Assembly: GCA_002353525.1 (NCBI GenBank)
Contig: DEJV01000034.1
Span: forward strand, 1 to 62,070
DNA length: 62,070 nt
DNA from: Prevotella sp. UBA2739
Lineage (GTDB): Bacteria > Bacteroidota > Bacteroidia > Bacteroidales > Bacteroidaceae
Direction: 5' to 3'
The notes beneath the pieces were generated by a model. That model was not told where the DNA came from, searched no databases, and saw nothing but the letters and a program-made list of their open reading frames with translations. Position 1 is the first letter of the stretch, and each line of letters opens with the position of its first letter. The translations under genes were made by a program, and so were the position numbers. This document shows positions 26,566 through 35,894 of the stretch, in pieces.

Positions 26566-28806
26566 ATGATGAAAACTAGATTCCAGACTTTGCTAATAGC
26601 CATCGTATGTATGCTGGGCTGCTGTTCGGTGGCTTCGGCACAAGGCAAATATTCGCTGAAAGGCACCATCAGCAACGCTGACGGTGAGAAGATTTATCTG
26701 CGCTATGGCACCTTCGAGGTGTTCACCCAAGACAGTGCCGTGGTGAAGAAAGGCAAGTTCCGCTTTAGTGGTATTCTGGACCGGCCCTACACCAGTGCCA
26801 TTCTCTATATGGGCAAACTAGAGGGCCGCAACCCGAAATATGCACAGTTTGCGCTGGAACCCACAAAGATGACTGCCGAACTGGATGCCAACCAGTTCAA
26901 CAAGGCTGTGTTCCATGGTGGTAAGACGCAGGAGGAAAGAAACGCGCTGAATGCTCAGACGGCTGAGGCCAACAAGAAGCTGGACGAGCTGGACAAAGCC
27001 TATTCTGCCGCCAAGACCGCACAGGAAGGAGAGGCGATAACGGCGCAGATGGCTCCCTACTCAAAACAGCTGAAAGATGCATGCCTGAACTTCATCAAGA
27101 CGCACCCCGACTCGTATCTCACGCCCGAGTTCCTGCGCTATGAGACGGGCAACATGTCGTATCAGGAACTGAAAGAGGTGTACGACGGACTCTCGGACGA
27201 CGTGAAGGAGTATGGCGACTGCAAGGAGATAGTGAAAGAGCTGGCCTCACTGGAGCGGGTGCAGCCCGGAAAGGTGGCCCCCGACTTCACGGCTAAGGAC
27301 ATCAATGGCAAGCCCTTCACCCTGTCGAGCCTGAAGGGCAAGGTGGTGATTCTCGACTTCTGGGCCTCGTGGTGCAAGCCTTGCCGCGAATCCAATCCCC
27401 ACATGCTGCAACTCTATAAGAAATACCACCCGAAGGGATTGGAGATGGTCTATGTCTCCGACGACGACCGTGCGGAGGCTGCCTGGCGCAAAGCCGTAGA
27501 GCAGGACAAACTCAAGGGCGAGGGCTTCCACCACGTGCTGCGCGGACTGAAGGTAGACCGCTCCAACGGACATTATAATTTTGACAAGACCAACGACATC
27601 AGCGATAAATATGCCATTCACTATCTGCCCACGAAGTATCTTATCGACCGTGCCGGGCGCATTGTCGGCAAGATAGAGAGCAACGACGACTTGGACCGCG
27701 AGCTGGAACGGCTGTTGGGCAAGGCTGAGTATGCCTTCACCATCGATGGCACCGTGGCCAATGCCGAGGGCAAAGAGGTGCTGCTAGCCTACGGCGAGGG
27801 ACTGGGCATGAAGCGCGAACGCACCACCGTGAAAGACGGTAAGTTCCAGTTCAAGGGCGTGATGGACAAACCTTATTATAAAGGTGCACTGGTGCTGGGC
27901 GAGTGGGATCCGCGCAAGGGCGGCGACCGCTGCGAGGTGGCCCTGGAAGAGGGGACGCTGACCGTGGATGCCTCAGGCGGCAAACTGGAAAATGCCACCC
28001 TCAAGGGCGGCAGGGCACAAGACGAGCTGAACAGCTATCAGGCTATGCTGAAACCTGTGATGGACCCGCTGATGGCATTGAACAATCAGTACTACAATGC
28101 CAAGACCGACAAACAGCGCAATGCCCTGCGCCAGAAGATGGAACCGCTGAGCCAGCAGTATGGGCAGATGATGGACAACTACATGCGCACCCATCCCGAC
28201 TCGTATATCTCGGCCGAGAACCTGCGCATGGAGATGGGCAAAATGTCGTTCGACGACCTGAAGAACACCTACAACGCATTCACCGAGCGCGTGCGCCTGT
28301 ATGGCGATACCGACGAGATTGAGAGAGAGATAGACGTGCTGAGCAAGATACAGCCGGGCGCCGTGGCTCCCGACTTCACCGCTACCGATGTGAACGGTAA
28401 GCCGTTCACGCTGTCGAGCCTGAAGGGCAAGGTGGTGATTCTCGACTTCTGGGCCTCGTGGTGTGTGCCCTGCCGCAAGAGCAATCCCCACGTGCGCGCA
28501 CTCTATGATAAGTATCATGCCAAAGGCCTCGACATTGTCTATGTGGCCAGCGACGACGGTCGCGAGGATGTATGGCGCAAGGCCATCGAGACCGACCAGC
28601 TGGTGGGCGAGGGCTATCACCACGTGTTGCGTGGGTTCGATATGAAGATGGCCGGACAATACAATCCGAAAGACATCAGCAACAAATACGCCATTCACTA
28701 TATTCCCACCAAGTTCCTCATCGACCGCGAGGGAAAGATTGTCTGCCGCATCGACGAGGGCCAGGATGAGTTGCTCGACAAGAAGCTCGAGGAACTGATG
28801 AAGTGA
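26566..28806 (+). CDS. double-module DUF4369/TlpA thioredoxin protein A
   Basis: A 746-residue exported protein made of two complete copies of one module. Module 1: signal peptide (1-26), DUF4369-like beta domain (about 27-120), helical linker, thioredoxin fold with WCKPC (C270, C273) and cis-proline loop YLPTKYLIDR. Module 2 begins at about 388 without a second signal and has its own beta domain, linker and thioredoxin fold with WCVPC (C633, C636). Typical TlpA/DUF4369 proteins have one module of about 370 residues, so this is an in-frame tandem fusion. Nucleotide stretches around the two active sites are nearly identical. I start at ATG 26566; the frame extends only to a TTG 9 bases upstream. 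It has its own promoter after the 22-bp array. Confidence 0.92.
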   Translation: MMKTRFQTLLIAIVCMLGCCSVASAQGKYSLKGTISNADGEKIYLRYGTFEVFTQDSAVVKKGKFRFSGILDRPYTSAILYMGKLEGRNPKYAQFALEPTKMTAELDANQFNKAVFHGGKTQEERNALNAQTAEANKKLDELDKAYSAAKTAQEGEAITAQMAPYSKQLKDACLNFIKTHPDSYLTPEFLRYETGNMSYQELKEVYDGLSDDVKEYGDCKEIVKELASLERVQPGKVAPDFTAKDINGKPFTLSSLKGKVVILDFWASWCKPCRESNPHMLQLYKKYHPKGLEMVYVSDDDRAEAAWRKAVEQDKLKGEGFHHVLRGLKVDRSNGHYNFDKTNDISDKYAIHYLPTKYLIDRAGRIVGKIESNDDLDRELERLLGKAEYAFTIDGTVANAEGKEVLLAYGEGLGMKRERTTVKDGKFQFKGVMDKPYYKGALVLGEWDPRKGGDRCEVALEEGTLTVDASGGKLENATLKGGRAQDELNSYQAMLKPVMDPLMALNNQYYNAKTDKQRNALRQKMEPLSQQYGQMMDNYMRTHPDSYISAENLRMEMGKMSFDDLKNTYNAFTERVRLYGDTDEIEREIDVLSKIQPGAVAPDFTATDVNGKPFTLSSLKGKVVILDFWASWCVPCRKSNPHVRALYDKYHAKGLDIVYVASDDGREDVWRKAIETDQLVGEGYHHVLRGFDMKMAGQYNPKDISNKYAIHYIPTKFLIDREGKIVCRIDEGQDELLDKKLEELMK

Positions 28807-28840
28807 AACGGCAAAAACAGAATAAAATAACAATTAAAAA

Positions 28841-31072
28841 ATGACACGGAAATTATTGGTGTGTGCAACGGCACTGTTGCTGTCGGCTACGGCGGCGATG
28901 GCGCAAGGTGGAAAATTTACAATCAAAGGCACTATTGAGAATGCCGACGGCGAGACCGTCTATCTGCATTATGGCAACCAGGCGAAGCCCATGGCCGACA
29001 GCACGGTGGTGAAGAAGGGGAAGTTTACCTTCAAGGGCATGCTGGACAAGCCCTATTCGTCGGCGCGTATGATTATTGGGCAGCAGCGCATCTATAACAG
29101 AGACAAAATACTCACACTCTCATTAGAGCCAGGCAAGGTGACCGTCAAGGGCACCCGCGAACTGTTCGGACGGGCAACGGTCACCGGCGGAAAGGCACAG
29201 CAGGAGCGCAACGAGTTTGAGGCTTCGCTGGCCGAGAACCGCAAGCAGGTGAGCCTGTTGAACCAAAAGTATCAAGACGCCAAAGATGCCGCCGAGCGCG
29301 AGGCCATCAAGGCACAGATAGAGCCTTACTCCAAACAGGTGGGCGAGGCACAGAGACTGTTCTATACCACTCATCCCGACTCCTATCTCTCGCCCGAGAT
29401 GCTGCGCTACGATATGAGCCGCATGTCGTATCAGGAACTGAAGACGGTGTACGACTCGTTCAGCGACCGGGTGAAGCAATATGGAGAGTGCAGTACTATC
29501 GTAGAAGAGCTGAACGCGCTTGAGAAGGTACAGACAGGTAAGTCTGCACCCGACTTCATGGCCAACGACATCAACGGACGGCCATTCACGCTTTCCAGCC
29601 TGCGTGGCAAGGTGGTGATCATCGACTTCTGGGCCTCGTGGTGCGTGCCCTGCCGAAAGAGCAATCCCCACATGCGCGAGTTATATAAGAAGTATCATCC
29701 CAAAGGACTCGACCTGGTGTATGTGAGCGACGACGACTCGCGCCCCGCAGCATGGAAGAAGGCTGTGGCCGACGACAAATTAGTGGGCGAAGGCTATCAC
29801 CACGTATTGCGCGGACTGAAGGTGGACCGCTCCAACGGACAGTATAACGTCGACAAGACCAATGACATCAGCGACAAATATGCCATCCACTATCTGCCCA
29901 CCAAGTACCTTATCGACCGCGAGGGCCGCATTGTCTGCAAGGTGGAAAACGACGAGCAGCTGGAGCGCGAGCTGGAACGGCTGCTGGGCAAGGCAGAGTA
30001 TGATTTCACCATCAATGGCACTGCACCCCGGGCTGAGGGAAAGCAGGTGACACTCTATTGCGACATGCTGGGTGGAAAGAAAGAGCTGAGCACCACGGTG
30101 AAGGAAGGACGCTTCAGCCTGAGCGGCAAAATAGGCCAGCCCTACGTGGGTGGTGTGTTGCTGTTGGGCGAGGCCAGCCAGCAGGACTATGCGCAGCTGG
30201 GCATTGAGCCGGGCACGATGACTGTCGACATTTCCAACGCCAGCTTGAAAGATGCCACCGTGAAAGGCGGAAAAGCCCAGGACGACATCAATGCCTATCA
30301 TGCACAGTTGAACCCGGTGGTGGAACAACTGAACACCATTGATAAACAATTGCAGAAGGCCAAGACCGACAAACAGCGCAAACAACTGCAGGCCAAAATG
30401 GATGAGGCCAGAAAGAAATACGACGAGATTTCGAAGAGTTACTATTTGCAACATGGCGACTCCTATCTGGCACCGCAGACACTCAGAATGGATATGGGCA
30501 ACATGTCGTATGAGGAAGCGAAGAAGATTTACGACGGATTCAGCGAGAATGTGAAACTATATGGTGACACCGAAGAGATAGAACGCGAACTGGACGCGCT
30601 GGAGAAGATACAACCAGGCAAACCTGCTCCCGACTTCACGGCTAACGATATCAATGGCAAGCCGTTCACACTCTCCAGTCTGAAAGGCAAGGTGGTGATT
30701 CTCGACTTCTGGGCCTCGTGGTGCGTGCCCTGCCGCAAGAGCAATCCGCACATGAAAGAGCTCTACGAGAAATATCACGCACAAGGACTCGAGATGGTCT
30801 ATGTGAGCGACGACGACGGACGGCCTGAGGCCTGGCGCAAGGCTGTTGCCGACGACGGCCTGCAGGGCGACGGTTTCCACCATGTGCTGCGTGGCTTCAA
30901 AATTGACCGCGCCACGGGTGAGCGCGACCATAGCAATGACATCAGCGACAAGTATGCCATTCACTATCTGCCCACCAAGTATCTCATCGACCGCGAGGGG
31001 CGCATCGTCTGCAAAATCAGCGAGGGCGAAGACCAGAAACTCGACGAGAAACTGCAGGAACTGTTGAAGTAG
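28841..31072 (+). CDS. double-module DUF4369/TlpA thioredoxin protein B
   Basis: A 743-residue paralogue of the preceding gene, 34 bases downstream. Signal peptide (1-22), module 1 with DUF4369-like domain, a charged helical linker (about 120-190) and a thioredoxin fold with WCVPC (C268, C271). Module 2 starts near 388 and ends in a thioredoxin fold with WCVPC (C628, C631). The same fusion point (LERLLGKAEY) occurs in both paralogues, so the fusion came before the gene duplication. Both catalytic pairs are intact, so each chain carries two active sites. Confidence 0.92.
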   Translation: MTRKLLVCATALLLSATAAMAQGGKFTIKGTIENADGETVYLHYGNQAKPMADSTVVKKGKFTFKGMLDKPYSSARMIIGQQRIYNRDKILTLSLEPGKVTVKGTRELFGRATVTGGKAQQERNEFEASLAENRKQVSLLNQKYQDAKDAAEREAIKAQIEPYSKQVGEAQRLFYTTHPDSYLSPEMLRYDMSRMSYQELKTVYDSFSDRVKQYGECSTIVEELNALEKVQTGKSAPDFMANDINGRPFTLSSLRGKVVIIDFWASWCVPCRKSNPHMRELYKKYHPKGLDLVYVSDDDSRPAAWKKAVADDKLVGEGYHHVLRGLKVDRSNGQYNVDKTNDISDKYAIHYLPTKYLIDREGRIVCKVENDEQLERELERLLGKAEYDFTINGTAPRAEGKQVTLYCDMLGGKKELSTTVKEGRFSLSGKIGQPYVGGVLLLGEASQQDYAQLGIEPGTMTVDISNASLKDATVKGGKAQDDINAYHAQLNPVVEQLNTIDKQLQKAKTDKQRKQLQAKMDEARKKYDEISKSYYLQHGDSYLAPQTLRMDMGNMSYEEAKKIYDGFSENVKLYGDTEEIERELDALEKIQPGKPAPDFTANDINGKPFTLSSLKGKVVILDFWASWCVPCRKSNPHMKELYEKYHAQGLEMVYVSDDDGRPEAWRKAVADDGLQGDGFHHVLRGFKIDRATGERDHSNDISDKYAIHYLPTKYLIDREGRIVCKISEGEDQKLDEKLQELLK

Positions 31073-31256
31073 CCGCACGGAGTGGACAACTCGTACTGTT
31101 AAAAAATGAATACAGCTTTGACCGATGTGATAATAAGCGTTAAAGTTTTGGCGAAAACGAGTATTTTTTTGCCCTTAAAGCGTCTAATAATTGAATGCTC
31201 GCCCAACAAACGCGCATTGCTGAAATAAAACGAATAACTGAAACATAAATCAAATA

Positions 31257-32387
31257 ATGAAAAAAGCACTTTTTAGTCTGGTTCTTTTGGTTGCAACTCA
31301 GTTTGGTTGTGCAGCCGACGGTAATAACATCCATGTAAAAGGAAACCTGAAGAATATAACTGATACGCTGATGGTAGTGACACGCTCAACCATGGCGCAG
31401 CCTCAAACCGTATTGGTGAAAGACGGAAAGTTTGAGTTTGATTTCCCCCTCACTCAGGTAGAGAGCATGTATCTTCTCTCGCCGGGCGTACTGCGCCAGC
31501 AGCGTGAGGCCAACCCTGTGCAGATGCAGCTCATTGCCGTTCCGGGTGAGACCATGGAGCTGGTAGGTGACTTGAAAGACCGTTACGACATCAACGGTTC
31601 GAAGTTCTATAAAGAGTATCACAATGCCGACCTGGCCATGGAGGCTGTCAACAATGAGTTGAGCGCCATGATGGAAAAGGCCAACAAGATGATGGCCGAG
31701 CAGGGACAGGAAGCTGCCATGAAGTTCTATCAGGAGCAGCAGCCCGCTCTTACAGCTAAGTTGCAGAACACCATTATGGACTTCATCAAGAAGAACCCGG
31801 CCAGCGAGGCTTCGGCTGCCATCATTCCGCAGCTGGGAGATCTGGCCAAGATGAAAGAGGCCGTGGCTCTGCTCAGCGCTGATGTGAAGAACGGACGCAT
31901 GAAGGGATACTATCAGGGCGTAATCGACCAGATTGAGGCCCAGCAGAAGGCCGAGGAAGAGGCTGCCAAGAAGCAGGCTCCCGGTGTGCAGGCTCCCGAC
32001 TTCACGCTGAACGACATCAATGGTAAGCCTCTGGCACTGTCAAGCCTGCGCGGCAAGTATGTGATTCTCGACTTCTGGGGCTCATGGTGTGGATGGTGCA
32101 TCAAGGGATTCCCCGAGATGAAGAACTATTACAACAAGTATAAGGGCAAGTTCGAGATTCTGGGCGTTGATTGCAACGACACAGAGGCAAAGTGGAAAGA
32201 GGCTGTGAAGAAGCACGAGTTGCCTTGGTTGCATGTCTACAATCCACGTAGCAGCAAGGTGCTGGCCGATTATGGTGTGCAGGGCTTCCCCACCAAGATC
32301 ATCGTAGGTCCCGATGGAAAGATTGTGAAGACCATCGTTGGCGAGGATCCCGCTTTCTACACACTGCTCGACGAGCTGTTCAAATAA
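31257..32387 (+). CDS. single-module DUF4369/TlpA thioredoxin protein with CGWC active site
   Basis: A 376-residue exported protein: signal peptide (about 1-19), DUF4369-like beta domain (about 22-120), a long methionine- and glutamine-rich helical linker (about 120-240) and a thioredoxin fold (about 243-376) with WCGWC (C278, C281) and cis-proline GFPTK. The CGWC pair and GFPT loop differ from the CxPC and LPT of the neighbouring paralogues, so this is a more distant member. A strong terminator follows, closing the thioredoxin cluster. Confidence 0.93.
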   Translation: MKKALFSLVLLVATQFGCAADGNNIHVKGNLKNITDTLMVVTRSTMAQPQTVLVKDGKFEFDFPLTQVESMYLLSPGVLRQQREANPVQMQLIAVPGETMELVGDLKDRYDINGSKFYKEYHNADLAMEAVNNELSAMMEKANKMMAEQGQEAAMKFYQEQQPALTAKLQNTIMDFIKKNPASEASAAIIPQLGDLAKMKEAVALLSADVKNGRMKGYYQGVIDQIEAQQKAEEEAAKKQAPGVQAPDFTLNDINGKPLALSSLRGKYVILDFWGSWCGWCIKGFPEMKNYYNKYKGKFEILGVDCNDTEAKWKEAVKKHELPWLHVYNPRSSKVLADYGVQGFPTKIIVGPDGKIVKTIVGEDPAFYTLLDELFK

Positions 32388-32436
32388 GAAATTTTTTCTC
32401 TCTCTCAGATATAATACATTTCTTTTTAAAGGGTTG

Positions 32437-32472
32437 CCGAAACCTGACGTGATGTCAGGTTTCGGTTTTTTT
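32437..32472 (+). terminator. strong intrinsic terminator of the TlpA cluster
   Basis: CCGAAACCTGAC and GTCAGGTTTCGG form a perfect 12-bp stem with loop GTGAT, followed by TTTTTTT. It lies 49 bases after the last TlpA stop codon. Confidence 0.92.
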
Positions 32473-32473
32473 A

Positions 32474-32825
32474 TTTCGACATAGAGACATAGAGTTTTTC
32501 GACATAGAGAGTTTTCGACATAGAGACATAGAGACATTTTTAGACAGTTTTTTTGTCATAGCGACAACAATTAGGCAATCATTTGCAGCGCCTAAAAATG
32601 TATCTATGTCTCTACGTCGAAATAAAACTCTTTGTCGGGAAGAACAATCGATTAGGCAGCTATTGGCAGTGTCTAAAAAATGTCTCTATGTCTCTATGTC
32701 GAAAAAACTCTTTGTCGGAAATAAAAAACATAGAGACAAAGATTAGTCAGCCAATAATCAGCGTCTAAAAATTGTCTCTATGTCTCTCTGTCAAAAAGAC
32801 TCTCTGTCGAGAAAGTCTTTCTGTC
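32474..32825. repeat. block of ~90-bp direct repeats with inverted flank
   Basis: Three direct copies start near 32571, 32652 and 32743. Each opens with a small hairpin (TTAGGC...GCCTAA in copy 1, less perfect in 2 and 3), then a stretch like GTCTCTATGTCTCTATGTCG and then CTCTTTGTCG. The part at 32474-32545 (CGACATAGAGACATAGAG motifs) is the inverse of the second section, so the whole block can fold back on itself. It fills the gap between the TlpA cluster and the convergent DUF3332 gene. I do not recognise it as a known mobile element. Confidence 0.75.
32792..32822 (-). terminator. terminator of the DUF3332 gene, inside repeat copy 3
   Basis: On the minus strand AAAGACT pairs with AGTCTTT across a 12-base loop and runs into further T residues, 8 bases after the DUF3332 stop codon. 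The repeat end therefore seems to serve as a terminator. Confidence 0.5.
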
Positions 32826-32829
32826 GAGA

Positions 32830-33369
32830 TTAGCGGGCGGCGAAGAAATAGCCGTTGCCAGCAGCCATGCGAGCCTCGTAGAGTCCCTGGGCGTCTTGGC
32901 TAACGGTGATGGTCTTGCCATTCATGAGGTTTGCCTGTACGGTACCGTCGTTGTTGAACTTCACCATCTGTGTGCCGTTCATATACCAGGCATTCTCTTT
33001 CTTATTATAGGTGAACATCACTACCTGTCCGTCGGGCTTGGTAATCTCGTAGCCGTTCTTCAGTGTCTTTACGGCATAGATGAGTCCGTCCTCGCCCATG
33101 ATGTTTTGTGTCTTACCAATGTTGCTGGCCACAGGGTGTGTGCCCGTCCAGAACTCGATGGTGTTGAGCACGAGGGTATCGACGGCACCGCAGATGCCGG
33201 CAACGGGCAGCAGGATGATGCCCAGGATACCGTTGACGAAGTGGTTGCCTGTAGCGTTCATTTCCCAGCTACAAAACTTGTTCAGCAGGCCGTAAGAGCC
33301 GATGCAAGAGCTGAACATCATGCTGCCGGCGAGTGCCAGGGCAGCGAGACTGAATGCATTTTTCTTCAT
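32830..33369 (-). CDS. DUF3332-family lipoprotein-like protein
   Basis: 179 residues. A signal with lipobox-like FSSC (C22) is followed by GSYGLLNKFCSWE, a glycine-rich hydrophobic segment (about 45-70: VNGILGIILLPVAGICGAVD), then LNTIEFWTG and a small soluble C-terminal part. This is the DUF3332 pattern; function is unknown. It lies 23 bases after the WbqC gene and may be the last gene of the dapB-lepB operon. Confidence 0.8.
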   Translation of the reverse strand: MKKNAFSLAALALAGSMMFSSCIGSYGLLNKFCSWEMNATGNHFVNGILGIILLPVAGICGAVDTLVLNTIEFWTGTHPVASNIGKTQNIMGEDGLIYAVKTLKNGYEITKPDGQVVMFTYNKKENAWYMNGTQMVKFNNDGTVQANLMNGKTITVSQDAQGLYEARMAAGNGYFFAAR

Positions 33370-33392
33370 AGTCGTTTTTGTTTTTTAATTGG

Positions 33393-34016
33393 TTATTGTA
33401 AATAGAGTACACTTTCATTTCCCATGTTAAATAGTAAGTCGAGAATACTCAAGTTCGGTTGAAATCCGTGTCGTTGTTCGTAGACTTGATAATACCGGCG
33501 CGGAGTAAAGTCGCTGTCGGGCTGGGGATGCTTGGGGTGGATGGCATCGCGAAGGTCTGCGATGGGTGATGACTGTTGGGCGGTGGGTGAGGGCGTATAA
33601 TTGCTGGTCAGGCTGATGTGGGGCTCAATATCGAGCAGTTCGCACATCTTGGCGGTGATGTCGAGGTTGAAGTCGAACAAGAAGGTCCACTTCTTCTCGA
33701 AAAACGGGCGGATATCGTCGGCATAGAACTCGAAGAATGGCGATTCGCCATAGGCACTCTGCAGAGCCTGCCAGTGCAGATGGCGCCAGTTGCCATGGTC
33801 GCTGATGCGTATGTCTTTCATCAGCGAGGGGGAGGTGTCGCCCTTTTCCACTGGCACGGTGAGCGCTTGCAGTCCGTTGGCGGCAGCAATGATACACCGG
33901 TTGCGATAGGTCTGCTTCATGAAGTGGTCGTAGCGCTCTATCAGCACGTCGCCATGGCGGCAGAGCTTCTGGTACCATTGCACAGGTCCGAAATAGGTGG
34001 ATGCGAGTATTACCAT
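33393..34016 (-). CDS. WbqC-family protein
   Basis: 207 residues with the WbqC-like N-terminus: LASTYFGPVQWYQKL, then ERYDHFMKQTYRNRCIIAAANG and LTVPVEKG. The family is found in surface-polysaccharide clusters and as a single gene near lepB in Bacteroidetes, and its biochemical role is uncertain. The start codon lies inside the end of the preceding signal-peptidase-like gene (7-base overlap), indicating translational coupling. Confidence 0.85.
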   Translation of the reverse strand: MVILASTYFGPVQWYQKLCRHGDVLIERYDHFMKQTYRNRCIIAAANGLQALTVPVEKGDTSPSLMKDIRISDHGNWRHLHWQALQSAYGESPFFEFYADDIRPFFEKKWTFLFDFNLDITAKMCELLDIEPHISLTSNYTPSPTAQQSSPIADLRDAIHPKHPQPDSDFTPRRYYQVYEQRHGFQPNLSILDLLFNMGNESVLYLQ

Positions 34017-34420
34017 AGTTTATATGCCTTTCCCACCATACGATGGTGATTGACCAGCGCCTCTTTATCGCCCGACTCCACCAGATAGTAGCGGCAGTTG
34101 TCGCACTCGGTGCCATTGCAGATGCAACGCTCGCGAATCTGATATTGCTTGCCTTGCAGCGTGATGGTGTCGCCCGGCAGCGCACTCACCGTTCCCATGA
34201 AGGGTGTTTCGCTCTGCATGTAGACCACTTTGTCGCCTTTTTCATAGGCCGAGCGGTCCAGCCGGTTGACAATCAGACGCTCGCCCGTCAGCGGGTCGGC
34301 GTAGATGGTGCACACATAGGTACGTACAAGCAGCATGACCAATGTCAGCAACGCACAAGTAGCTATCAGCAGGAGCACCTGCCAAGCCCATTGCCTGATT
34401 CGTTTGCCGTCCGTATCCAT
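34010..34420 (-). CDS. S26 signal-peptidase homologue lacking the catalytic residues
   Basis: A small membrane protein of 136 residues with one N-terminal membrane segment (about 12-32), then a stretch comparable to the S26 core: YEKGDKVVYM and SALPGDTITLQGKQY. In true signal peptidases the serine sits in PSGSM and the lysine in KRVVGLPGD. Here the first box is replaced by ADPLTGERLI and the second reads MGTVSALPGD, so both catalytic residues are missing. It lies between the intact lepB (22 bases upstream) and WbqC (overlapping), so it may be an accessory or regulatory subunit. I use ATG 34420 over a TTG at 34432. Confidence 0.7.
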   Translation of the reverse strand: MDTDGKRIRQWAWQVLLLIATCALLTLVMLLVRTYVCTIYADPLTGERLIVNRLDRSAYEKGDKVVYMQSETPFMGTVSALPGDTITLQGKQYQIRERCICNGTECDNCRYYLVESGDKEALVNHHRMVGKAYKLW

Positions 34421-34442
34421 GGTATCACTCAATTTCTAAACG

Positions 34443-35885
34443 CTACTTAATATTGTCCACCACATTGAACAAGCGGCTCCAGCGAATGCCTCCCAGACCG
34501 CTACGGTCGGGATCGCTCGACCACCAGATGAAGATGGGTTTGCCCACGATGTGGTCTTCGGGTACAAAGCCCCAATAGCGCGAGTCGGCCGAGTTATGGC
34601 GGTTGTCGCCCATCATCCAGTAGTAGTCCATCTTGAACGTATAGCTGTCGGCCAGTTTGCCGTTGATATAAATCTGTCCGTTGGTCACTTTCAGGTCATT
34701 GCCCTCATACGCCCTGATGGGCCGCTCGTAGATAGCGATATTGTCCATGTTGAGGCGGATGCTTTTGCCTTTCTTCGGAATCCACACCGGACCGTAGTTG
34801 TCGCGTGTCCAGCCTGTCCAGGCGTTGCGCGGATAAACCTCGCCCACAGGAGCATCGGTGTTCAGTTCGATGCGCTCTACAAGGTCTTTACGGGCAGCCA
34901 GGGCGGCCACGGCGCGCTTGGTGAGCGGCATAAAGCCGACCTGGTTCAATGTGGTGAGGTCCTCCATAGAGATGCCTAGTTCTTTCATCAGATCGTCGGT
35001 AAGACTCTGGCGCAGTTTCACCTTGTAGGTATATTGCACGTTGTCGGGCTCCTTGTTGGCCTTTCCGTCGAGATAGACAATACGGTTCTTGATCTGCAAT
35101 GTCTGTCCGGGCAGTCCCACACAGCGTTTCACATAGTTCTCGCGACGGTCGGTGGGTCGTGTGTCTACCTCGCCAAACTGGCTGCGGTTGTTGCGCACGA
35201 AGTTGGATCCCATGGCATAGACCTGCTGGAAGAGATCGTACGCCTGAATGTTGTTCAACGAGTCGAAATCGGGAACACCCATGGTGTTGGCATAGAGTCC
35301 CTCGCCATTGTCGTAGACCAGCCGGTAGTATTCGGTCTGATATTGCGGATTGGTACAGATGGTGTCGCCAGCTGGATAGTTAAACACCACGATATCGTTG
35401 AGCTGCACCTGTCCCAGACCCTTCACGCGGCGGTATTTCCACTGTGGCCACTCGATGTACGACTTGCACTCAAACACCGGCAGCGTGTGCTGTGTGAGCG
35501 GCATGGTGAGCGGTGTTTGCGGGATGCGCGGACCGTAGCTTACCTTCGACACAAACAGATAGTCGCCCGTGAGCAGCGATTTCTCTAGCGACGATGAGGG
35601 GATGACATAGTTCTGAAAGAAGAACAGGTTGATGAAGTAGACGGCCACCAGGGCAAACACCAGGGCGTCGACCCACGACATGACAAACTTCACCGGTCCT
35701 TCACTCTCTTTCCACCACTGCCACTTTATTTTCTTGGTGATATAGACATCGAAGATGAAAGGTACTACCAGCAGTCCCCACCACGACTTCACCCAGTAGA
35801 GGAACAGCAGGTAGAGGATGAGCACTACAATGAACTTTGCCCACTGCTTAGTGGGATTGAGTTTCTCTTTATTCTTGTCAATCAT
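34443..35885 (-). CDS. lepB: signal peptidase I (LepB)
   Basis: A 480-residue S26 leader peptidase that removes signal peptides at the inner membrane. Hydrophobic segments lie at about 15-45 and 72-90. The catalytic serine is in IPSSSLEKSLL, the catalytic lysine in NYVKRCVGLPGQ (about residues 252-263), and the later box is MMGDNRHNSADSRYWG. The protein is longer than proteobacterial LepB, with an extended region between the serine and lysine boxes as usual in Bacteroidetes. It lies downstream of dapB in the same direction, with an AGGAGT-family repeat between them. Confidence 0.95.
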   Translation of the reverse strand: MIDKNKEKLNPTKQWAKFIVVLILYLLFLYWVKSWWGLLVVPFIFDVYITKKIKWQWWKESEGPVKFVMSWVDALVFALVAVYFINLFFFQNYVIPSSSLEKSLLTGDYLFVSKVSYGPRIPQTPLTMPLTQHTLPVFECKSYIEWPQWKYRRVKGLGQVQLNDIVVFNYPAGDTICTNPQYQTEYYRLVYDNGEGLYANTMGVPDFDSLNNIQAYDLFQQVYAMGSNFVRNNRSQFGEVDTRPTDRRENYVKRCVGLPGQTLQIKNRIVYLDGKANKEPDNVQYTYKVKLRQSLTDDLMKELGISMEDLTTLNQVGFMPLTKRAVAALAARKDLVERIELNTDAPVGEVYPRNAWTGWTRDNYGPVWIPKKGKSIRLNMDNIAIYERPIRAYEGNDLKVTNGQIYINGKLADSYTFKMDYYWMMGDNRHNSADSRYWGFVPEDHIVGKPIFIWWSSDPDRSGLGGIRWSRLFNVVDNIK

Positions 35886-35894
35886 GATTGTATG

